Assembly: GCF_032598905.1 (NCBI RefSeq)
Contig: NZ_CP122458.1
Span: forward strand, 9,263,001-9,327,000
Direction of reading: 5' to 3'
Origin: Streptomyces sp. 11x1
Lineage (GTDB): Bacteria; Actinomycetota; Actinomycetes; Streptomycetales; Streptomycetaceae
Length of the DNA: 64,000 bases
Both the position numbers and the translations under genes were made by a program. Positions within the stretch are counted from its first letter, which is position 1; the number at the start of each line of letters is the position of its first letter. The notes beneath the pieces are model-generated. The model saw only the letters and a program-made list of their open reading frames with translations, ran no database searches and had not been told where the DNA came from. Shown here piece after piece: positions 1-6,686 of the stretch.

Positions 1-1144
1 CCAGGGCCTCGGCGTCCGGGCCGATGGTGTAGCTGGCGAGGAGGACCGCGCCGAGGGCGGGGTCGCCCTCGGCGGGCGGGTAGTAGGTCTGCCGGACATG
101 GCCGCCGGTGAAGGAGGCGCCCCCGCTGATGCCGTCCTTCTCCCAGAAGGGCTCTCGGCAGTGGAAGGCGATCTTCGTCGCCGGCCAGTACTTGGTCTCG
201 TGGACGATGTCGAGCTTGTCCTGGTCGAAGCCGGTGAGCCGCAACGTCCTCAGGACGGTGAACGGGATGGTGCACACCACGTAGTCGCACGTTCTGGTGA
301 CCGTCCTGAGGCCCTGTCGGACGGTCAGGGTCACGGTGTCGTCGTGCACGTCTATGCCGGTGACCTCCTGGCCCAGGGAGATCTTCCCCCGGATACGGGA
401 GGCGAGCCGGCGGGGCAGTTCGTCCATGCCGTCCTTGAGCCGCACGATGCTGGAGCTGGTCTCGTCCAGCACGTCGTCGAGGAAGCGTTCGAGCCGGGGT
501 GGGCAGGACGCCCGTACCCGGGGATGATCGGCGAACAGGGCGTGCAGATCGATCCTGTTGCGGGCGGTGCCACAGCGATAGGGCGTCAGATCGATGTCGT
601 CCACGAGATTCAGCAGTTCCACACCGATGTCGCTGTGCAGTCCGTCGTAGAACTGGCGTGGGGCGATGGCCCGGATACTGGCATCCAGCCAGGCACCGAA
701 CAACAGGGTGTCCTGGCGGTAGCGCGCGCTCGGCAGTCCGGTGGCGAATTCGTCGACCAGCGTGTCGTGTGCCTCGCGCACCCGGAGGTATCCGGCGGAA
801 CTCGGCAGATAGGCGGCGTCGTCGGAGAACAGCGTCCGGAATTCCCGTACCTGGTTCTGCAACCCGAGTTCGGCGATGTAGTGCATGGTCAGCCGGTGTC
901 CGGCGGGGATACGCATGGCCCCCATCTCGGCGAACGGGCCGGGCTCACCGGCACCGGAGAAGCGGTGGGTGCGAATGCGGCCGCCTATCTCATCACTGCC
1001 TTCGAGGATCTGCACGTGATGTCCGAGGCGTTCCAGTTCATAGGCCGTCACCAGGCCGGCGATACCGGCGCCGATGACGGTGACCCGCTTCGGTCCGCCG
1101 ATGGCGTCGTCCGGCCCGTCACTGTCCTGCAAGGGTGCCGTCAC
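1..1144 (-). CDS. staO: Flavin amine/L-tryptophan oxidase StaO (partial, C-terminus outside window)
   Basis: FAD-dependent L-amino-acid oxidase. By family and context it oxidises L-tryptophan to the imine of indole-3-pyruvate, the first step of indolocarbazole assembly. Visible: a Rossmann FAD motif GAGIAG (residues 25-30), GGRIRT (54-59) and the AEMGAMRIP motif typical of bacterial L-amino-acid oxidases. 381 codons are seen; RebO/StaO enzymes are roughly 90 residues longer, so the C-terminus lies left of position 1. The GTG start is chosen because GGAGGAAACCT precedes it directly. It is divergent from staG, with a 361-bp shared promoter region. Tryptophan specificity is inferred from the neighbours; the oxidase fold is clear. 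Confidence 0.85.
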   Translation of the reverse strand, partial: MTAPLQDSDGPDDAIGGPKRVTVIGAGIAGLVTAYELERLGHHVQILEGSDEIGGRIRTHRFSGAGEPGPFAEMGAMRIPAGHRLTMHYIAELGLQNQVREFRTLFSDDAAYLPSSAGYLRVREAHDTLVDEFATGLPSARYRQDTLLFGAWLDASIRAIAPRQFYDGLHSDIGVELLNLVDDIDLTPYRCGTARNRIDLHALFADHPRVRASCPPRLERFLDDVLDETSSSIVRLKDGMDELPRRLASRIRGKISLGQEVTGIDVHDDTVTLTVRQGLRTVTRTCDYVVCTIPFTVLRTLRLTGFDQDKLDIVHETKYWPATKIAFHCREPFWEKDGISGGASFTGGHVRQTYYPPAEGDPALGAVLLASYTIGPDAEAL

Positions 1145-1505
1145 AGGTTTCCTCCAGTAGGCGAAGTCCGAGGCCGGGGCATGTCCTGGATGAACGCGGG
1201 GCCTTTCCTCGTTCCGGGAAAAGGCGATGCGGGGAATGTGCTCCGGAGGCAATCCTTCGTCGTGCCCCGGCGCGTTCGCATCCCCCGGCGGACCTGCGCA
1301 CGCATGGTTCGACGGGCTGTCGGGCCACGTGATCGGCGCGGCAGGGCGGTGTCACCCTGCGCGAGTACGTGGGGTTTTGCCGTCGCCGCCGTTCCAGCCG
1401 CCGGGCGAGGCGATGCTGGCGTGCGTGTCAGGTCGACCCGGGCCCGCTGGAGCATCGGGTCGACCGGCGCGATCGGTGATCACGAGACCCCTCGCGGAGG
1501 CGACG
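1145..1505. promoter_or_regulatory. Divergent staO/staG intergenic region
   Basis: 361 bp between two divergently transcribed cluster genes, so promoters for both should lie here. I see no convincing gene and no clear -35/-10 pair. It is a likely target of the pathway regulator StaR, by inference only. Confidence 0.4.
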
Positions 1506-2816
1506 TTGACGCGTGTTTTGATCGCTACCACCCCGGCACCGGGACACGTCGTGAGCATGCTGGAGGTCGCATGCGAACTGGCCCGGCGCGGCCACGAGGT
1601 GCGGTGGTACACCGGACGGGCCTTCCAGCAGCAGGTGGAGCGGGCCGGGGCGCACTTCGAACCCATGACCCCCGAGCTCGACTTCAGCGGCAGAAGCCGC
1701 GAGGAGGCGTTCCCCGAGCACGCGGGGCTGAGCGGAATGGCGAACTTCAAGATCGGCGTCCGGGACATCTTCTACCGGACCGCGCCCCGCCAGATGGACG
1801 ACCTGTTGAAGGTCCTCGAACGGTTCCCGGCCGACTGCATCCTCGCCGACGACATGTGCTACGGCGCCTGCTTCGTCGGCGAACGCACCGGTATCCCTGT
1901 GGCGTGGCTGGCCAACTCCGTCTACATCCTGGGCAGTCGGGACACCGCACCCCTGGGCCGGGGGCTCGGACCCAGTTCGTCACCGCTGGGCCGGGTGCGC
2001 AACGCGCTGCTCCGGTTCGTCTCCGACCAGGTGGTGATGCGGGACATGCGCCAGGAGGCCGACCGTGTCCGGGCCCTGGTCGGCCTGGATCGGCTGCGCT
2101 CCTCCGCCATGGAGAACATCGCCCGCCCCCCGGCCCTCTATCTGCTGGGCACCGTGCCGTCCTTCGAGTTTCCCCGCAGCGATCTGCTCCCCGGCACCCA
2201 CTTCGTGGGCCCTCTCCTCGGACTGCCCCCGGAGCACTTCGATCCGCCCGCCTGGTGGGAGGACCTGGACGGCGACCGCCCGGTGGTGCTGATGACCCAG
2301 GGCACCACCGCCAACGACGTCGACGGGCTGCTCCGCCCGGCCGTACGGGCCCTGGCCGACCAGGAGGTCCTGGTCGTGGTCACCACCGGCAGCGACCTGG
2401 ACGTCGAACGGCTCCGGCCGCTGCCGGCGAACGTGCGGCTGGAGCGGTTCATCCCCTACCACCATCTGCTGCCGCGGGTGGACGCCATGGTGACCAACGG
2501 CGGCTACAACGGCGTCAACGCGGCCCTCGCCCAAGGGGTGCCCCTGGTCGTCGTACCGGGGTCGGAGGAGAAGCCCGATGTGGCGGCGCGGGTGGAGTGG
2601 GCCGGTGCCGGTGTCGTCCTCGAACGGCGGCCCGTGTCCGAGGCCGACCTGCGTGACGCGGTGACCACCGTGCTGCACGACGGGAGCCACCGACGGCGGG
2701 CCCGAGCACTGGCCGAGGAGCACCGGAGCGTCGACGCACCCCGACGAGCCGCCGATCTCATCGAGTCCATGGCCGGTTCCCAAGGCCAGATCCCCACCGG
2801 AGGTATCACCCGTTGA
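1506..2816 (+). CDS. staG: Indolocarbazole N-glycosyltransferase StaG
   Basis: MGT/GT1-family glycosyltransferase, 436 aa from the chosen start. It should join an activated deoxysugar (TDP-L-ristosamine in the staurosporine pathway) to an indole nitrogen of the aglycone. The N-terminal acceptor lobe begins ATTPAPGHV, and the C-terminal nucleotide-sugar lobe carries NGGYNGVNAAL near residue 333 followed by GVPLVVVPGSEEKPD. The TTG at 1506 is preferred because GGAGG sits five bases upstream and the protein then begins right at the first beta strand; an upstream in-frame GTG at 1476 is possible. Its stop overlaps the TTG start of staN (TTGA), so the two are translationally coupled. Confidence 0.85.
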   Translation: MTRVLIATTPAPGHVVSMLEVACELARRGHEVRWYTGRAFQQQVERAGAHFEPMTPELDFSGRSREEAFPEHAGLSGMANFKIGVRDIFYRTAPRQMDDLLKVLERFPADCILADDMCYGACFVGERTGIPVAWLANSVYILGSRDTAPLGRGLGPSSSPLGRVRNALLRFVSDQVVMRDMRQEADRVRALVGLDRLRSSAMENIARPPALYLLGTVPSFEFPRSDLLPGTHFVGPLLGLPPEHFDPPAWWEDLDGDRPVVLMTQGTTANDVDGLLRPAVRALADQEVLVVVTTGSDLDVERLRPLPANVRLERFIPYHHLLPRVDAMVTNGGYNGVNAALAQGVPLVVVPGSEEKPDVAARVEWAGAGVVLERRPVSEADLRDAVTTVLHDGSHRRRARALAEEHRSVDAPRRAADLIESMAGSQGQIPTGGITR

Positions 2817-4093
2817 ACGCCCATACGAAGACGACCGACCCGACGCAACCGGCTGGACCGACCGAACCGACCGATGCGACCGAACCGACCGGCTTGTCGG
2901 AAGCCCCCCTGACCGGCATGCCCGTGGATCCGGGTCCGTTCGACTGCATGCCGGAGCTGCTGGCCGCCGCGCGGGTGGCGCCGGTCGTGCGCATCCCCTA
3001 CCTGGAGGAGCACGCCTGGGTGGTGTGCGAACCGGAGTTGGTGCGGACCGCGCTCACCCATCCCAAGATGGCCAAGGACATCACGTTGGTCCCCCAGTTC
3101 ATGCGCAAGCCGGGCCTGATGGTGGGGTCGCAGCCGCCCCCGGAGTACGCCCGGGCCATGATCATGAGTGATGGCGAGGACCACGCCCGCATCCGGCGGG
3201 TGCACCAGCCGGTGCTGAGCCCGCGCAACACGGAACGGTGGGGCGAGCGGGTCGGTGTCAAGGTGGGCGGCTTCCTGGACGAGCTGGAGCAGTCGCGTTC
3301 CTCGGACTCCGCCGAGGTCGACGTGGTCACGGACTACACCCACCGAGTGCCGCTGGCCTTCATCTCCGAGATGCTCGGGCTGCCCCTGGAGGCCGAGCGG
3401 CGGCTGCGCAGCATCACCGACGTCATGCTGTACTCCTCCGACTACCCGGCCCGTCAGGAGGCGGTCGGCGCGCTGTTCGGGGCCGTGGAGAGCTGGGTGC
3501 AGAACCCCGCCCCGCTACGGGACGGCGTCATCACGGGCTTCCTCGCCGCCGCCGACGGGCCGGACAAGGTCACCGAGGGCGAGGTGATCGTCTGGACCGT
3601 CGGCATGATCATCACCGGTTACGAGACGACGGGCAGCCTGATCTCCGCATCGCTGTACGAGGCGTTGCGGCGACCGTCCGAGGAGCGGCCGGGGACCGAC
3701 GAGGAGATCAAGAGCTGGATCGAGGAGGCCCTGCGGGTGCACCCCCCGTTCCCGCATCCCACCTGGCGCTTCCCCACCGAGGACATCGAACTCGGCGGAT
3801 ACCTGATCCCGAAGGGTGCCCCCGTGCAGGTCAGCATCGCGGCGGCGAACCGGAAGCCGGGCGAGGGCGCCGACAGCTTCGAGGCGGCCCGGGGCGGCCA
3901 CGGCCATCTCAGCTTCGGCCTCGGTATGCACTACTGCATCGGTGCCTCCCTGGTCCGGCTGGAGGCGCAGATCGCGGTACGGGAGTTCCTGCGCCGCTTC
4001 CCGAGGGCCCGGCTGAGCACCGGTTCCTCCGTCGAGTGGGAGTCGGAGTGGATGATCCGCCGACTGAGCGCCCTGCCCGCCGTACTGAACTGA
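2813..4093 (+). CDS. staN: Cytochrome P450 StaN (second C-N bond to the sugar)
   Basis: 426-aa P450. The heme-binding motif FGLGMHYCIG is at residues 368-377 with the axial Cys375; the I-helix carries GYETTGS near 269-275 and the K-helix EALR near 305. All catalytic signatures are present, so this is an active monooxygenase and not a Cys-less glycosyltransferase helper of the EryCII/DesVIII kind. In the staurosporine pathway StaN forms the bond from the sugar C-5' to the second indole nitrogen. The N-terminus (about residues 5-27) is a Thr/Pro-rich low-complexity stretch. The TTG start overlaps the staG stop and has GGAGG nine bases upstream. A strong hairpin follows the stop. Confidence 0.85.
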   Translation: MNAHTKTTDPTQPAGPTEPTDATEPTGLSEAPLTGMPVDPGPFDCMPELLAAARVAPVVRIPYLEEHAWVVCEPELVRTALTHPKMAKDITLVPQFMRKPGLMVGSQPPPEYARAMIMSDGEDHARIRRVHQPVLSPRNTERWGERVGVKVGGFLDELEQSRSSDSAEVDVVTDYTHRVPLAFISEMLGLPLEAERRLRSITDVMLYSSDYPARQEAVGALFGAVESWVQNPAPLRDGVITGFLAAADGPDKVTEGEVIVWTVGMIITGYETTGSLISASLYEALRRPSEERPGTDEEIKSWIEEALRVHPPFPHPTWRFPTEDIELGGYLIPKGAPVQVSIAAANRKPGEGADSFEAARGGHGHLSFGLGMHYCIGASLVRLEAQIAVREFLRRFPRARLSTGSSVEWESEWMIRRLSALPAVLN

Positions 4094-4104
4094 CGGCCAC
4101 GGCC

Positions 4105-4158
4105 GCACACGAACGTGCCCTGCCCCTCACCGTCGAGGGTCAGGGCACGTTCGTGTGC
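4105..4158 (+). terminator. Strong hairpin terminator after staG-staN
   Basis: Perfect 18-bp inverted repeat: GCACACGAACGTGCCCTG at 4105-4122 pairs with 4141-4158. Inside it a second 5-bp stem (CCCTC 4124-4128 with GAGGG 4135-4139) closes a six-base loop. It begins 12 bases after the staN stop. There is no long U tract, as is common in Streptomyces. It separates the glycosylation operon from the sugar-supply operon. Confidence 0.85.
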
Positions 4159-4584
4159 GACGGGGCGGAACGGAGGGGGCGCGGTCGGCACCGGCGTGGA
4201 CAGTCGGAGGCGATCGCGGTCGCACCGGCGTACCAGGTGGTGACACGCCGTCTCCCGCGCGATGCTGCCGACTCCGCGACCGCCTCCGGGTCCCCTGGGG
4301 GGGGAAGCGCCAGGATGCCACTCGGGCGGGCGGGAGGGGGCGAGCCGGTCCTGAGTCCACGTGGTCGCGTGGGCTGCGGGTGCGGCGTTGTGTGCGAACG
4401 TCGCCCCGGCACCGGCAAACCCACCCGTGGAGGCCGCCTCCGGGGGATGTGCGGCTCTGCGGCGTTCACCAGCATGGATCACGTATCCGGTCCTTCCACG
4501 GACAGTTGGGGAGATGATGGCTCCTATCCTTGAGGCCGAACCGCAGGGACATCCCTGTGCGGCGGACGTACCGCGGGGGCGTCG
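4159..4584 (+). promoter_or_regulatory. staA upstream region
   Basis: About 425 bp without a credible gene between the staN terminator and staA. It should hold the promoter of the staA-staB operon. I found no clear promoter boxes; only a G-rich ribosome binding site just before the staA ATG. Confidence 0.35.
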
Positions 4585-5649
4585 ATGAAGGCGCTCGTGC
4601 TCGCCGGTGGCTCCGGCTCCCGGCTGCGGCCGATCACGCACACCTCGGCGAAACAACTCGTGCCCGTCGCCAACAAGCCGGTGCTGTTCTACGGACTGGA
4701 GTCGATCGCCGAGGCGGGTATCCGGGAGGTCGGCATCGTGGTCGGCGACACGGCAGCCGAGATCGAGGCCGCGGTCGGCGACGGTTCCCGGTTCGGCCTG
4801 GACGTCACCTACCTGCCTCAGGAGGCACCGCTGGGTCTCGCCCACGCCGTGACGATCGCGCGGGACTATCTCGGCGACGACGACTTCGTGATGTACCTCG
4901 GTGACAACTTCATCGTCGGCGGTATCGGCGCTCTCCTGGACCGTTTTCGGGTGAGCCGACCGGACGCCCAGATTCTGCTGACCCGGGTGTCGGACCCGCG
5001 CGCGTTCGGCGTGGTCGAACTGGATGCCGACGGCCGGGTGATCGGTCTGGAGGAGAAACCGGAGCACCCCAGGAGCGATCTCGCGCTGGTCGGCGTCTAC
5101 ATGTTCAGCGCCCGCGTCCACGACGCGGTCAGCGGCCTCAAACCTTCCTGGCGGGGCGAGCTGGAGATCACCGACGCCATCCAGGAACTGGTCGACTCGG
5201 ACTGCAGGGTGGAGTCGACCCTCGTGTCCGGTTACTGGAAGGACACCGGCAACGTCGCCGACATGCTGGAGGTCAATCGCCTCGTCCTGGACGGTGTCGA
5301 GGCCGACTGCTCGGGAGTGGTCGACTCCAGCGAACTGGTCGGTCGGGTGGTGATCGAGGAGGGCGCGACCGTCACCGGTTCCCGCATCGTCGGCCCGGCG
5401 GTGGTGGCCGCCGGATCCCGCATCCAGGACTCCTACATCGGCCCGTTCACCTCGATCGACAGCGGCTGCTCGGTCATCGACAGCGAGGTCGAGTACTCGA
5501 TCGTGCTGCGCGGGGCGTCCATCGTCGGCGTACGCCGTGTCGAACGCTCTCTCATCGGACGCGAGGTCGAGGTGACGTCGACGCCCCGCATCCTGCGCTC
5601 CCATCGTCTCGTCCTCGGCGACCACAGCAAGGTGCAGGTGACCTCATGA
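4585..5649 (+). CDS. staA: Glucose-1-phosphate thymidylyltransferase StaA
   Basis: 354-aa nucleotidyltransferase that activates glucose-1-phosphate to dTDP-glucose, the first step of deoxysugar supply. The N-terminal signature LAGGSGSRLRP (residues 6-16) and SAKQLVPVANKP are intact. The length matches the long StrD/RmlA type, with a C-terminal left-handed beta-helix of hexapeptide-like repeats (from about residue 240), rather than the ~290-aa RmlA of rhamnose synthesis. Start: ATG at 4585 behind a G-rich stretch. The stop overlaps the ATG of staB (ATGA), indicating coupled translation. Pathway assignment rests on gene order. Confidence 0.85.
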   Translation: MKALVLAGGSGSRLRPITHTSAKQLVPVANKPVLFYGLESIAEAGIREVGIVVGDTAAEIEAAVGDGSRFGLDVTYLPQEAPLGLAHAVTIARDYLGDDDFVMYLGDNFIVGGIGALLDRFRVSRPDAQILLTRVSDPRAFGVVELDADGRVIGLEEKPEHPRSDLALVGVYMFSARVHDAVSGLKPSWRGELEITDAIQELVDSDCRVESTLVSGYWKDTGNVADMLEVNRLVLDGVEADCSGVVDSSELVGRVVIEEGATVTGSRIVGPAVVAAGSRIQDSYIGPFTSIDSGCSVIDSEVEYSIVLRGASIVGVRRVERSLIGREVEVTSTPRILRSHRLVLGDHSKVQVTS

Positions 5650-6686
5650 AGATCCTTGTCACGGGAGGCGCCGGCTTCATCGGCTCCCACTTCGTACGCT
5701 CCTACGCCGACGAGGACGAACTGACCGTCCTCGACAAACTCACCTATGCCGGCAATCCGGCCAACCTGGAGCCTGTCGAGGGCCGCTTCACCTTCGTCCA
5801 CGGCGACATCGGCGACGCCGGTCTCGTCGCCGAAGTGCTTCCCGGCCACGACCTCGTCGTCAACTTCGCGGCCGAGTCCCATGTCGACCGGTCGATAGCC
5901 GACGCCGACGAGTTCGTCCACAGCAACGTTCTCGGCGTGCAGACCCTGATGCGGGCCTGCCTCGACGCCGGCACCCCACGCGTCGTCCATGTGTCCACCG
6001 ACGAGGTGTACGGCAGCATCGACACCGGCTCCTGGGACGAGACGGCCCCGTTGAATCCCAACTCCCCCTACGCGGCGGCCAAGGCGGGCGGCGATCTGAT
6101 CGCCCTGGCCCACGCCCGCACGCACGGCCTCCCGGTGAGCATCACGCGCTGCGGCAACAACTACGGGCCGTACCAGTACCCCGAGAAGCTCATCCCTCTC
6201 TTCGTGACCAACCTCCTGGACGGCCTGACCGTCCCGCTCTACGGCGACGGCGGCAACGTACGCGACTGGATCCACGTCGACGACCACTGTCGAGCGATCC
6301 GCCTGGTGGCCGAGCGGGGCGAACCGGGCGAGGTCTACCACATAGCCGGAACGGCCGAGCTGACGAACATGGACCTCACGACCCGCCTCCTGAACGCCCT
6401 CGACGCCGACTGGCGAAGCGTCGAACAGGTGCGGGACCGCAAGGCCCACGACCGCCGCTACTCCTTGACCGACATCAAGCTACGGGCCCTGGGCCACAGG
6501 TCGCGGATCCCCTTCGAGGAGGGCCTCGTCGAAACGATCGAGTGGTATGCCGACAACCGCGCCTGGTGGGAACCCCTGAAGAAGCGCACCCCGCCCTCAC
6601 GCCCTCAACCGGATCAGCGCGGTGCGCGACCGAATTCCCAACTTCCGGTAGATCTGCCGCAGATGGAACCCGACCGTGTGCGGTGA
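5646..6686 (+). CDS. staB: dTDP-glucose 4,6-dehydratase StaB
   Basis: Short-chain dehydrogenase/reductase that makes dTDP-4-keto-6-deoxyglucose. Visible: NAD-binding GGAGFIGSH (residues 7-15), catalytic STDEVYGS near 117-124 and the YAAAK catalytic pair near 143-147. The family normally ends soon after the WWEPLKK motif; here the frame runs on for about 32 more residues (from about 315), rich in Pro, Arg and Gln. Those codons are antisense to the 3' end of staR: the two genes overlap by 90 bp tail to tail. The extension is probably non-essential, the result of a lost earlier stop. Coupled to staA by an ATGA overlap. Confidence 0.85.
   Translation: MKILVTGGAGFIGSHFVRSYADEDELTVLDKLTYAGNPANLEPVEGRFTFVHGDIGDAGLVAEVLPGHDLVVNFAAESHVDRSIADADEFVHSNVLGVQTLMRACLDAGTPRVVHVSTDEVYGSIDTGSWDETAPLNPNSPYAAAKAGGDLIALAHARTHGLPVSITRCGNNYGPYQYPEKLIPLFVTNLLDGLTVPLYGDGGNVRDWIHVDDHCRAIRLVAERGEPGEVYHIAGTAELTNMDLTTRLLNALDADWRSVEQVRDRKAHDRRYSLTDIKLRALGHRSRIPFEEGLVETIEWYADNRAWWEPLKKRTPPSRPQPDQRGARPNSQLPVDLPQMEPDRVR

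Noticed and set aside
98..2656. 852-aa rightward open frame across staO and staG
   Set aside because: It is antisense to staO and out of frame with staG. Composition is that of a shadow frame in GC-rich DNA, while staO and staG have clear family motifs.
2813..4093. Idea that the P450 is a Cys-less glycosyltransferase activator (EryCII/DesVIII type)
   Set aside because: The heme Cys375, ExxR and I-helix motif are all present, so it is a catalytic P450.
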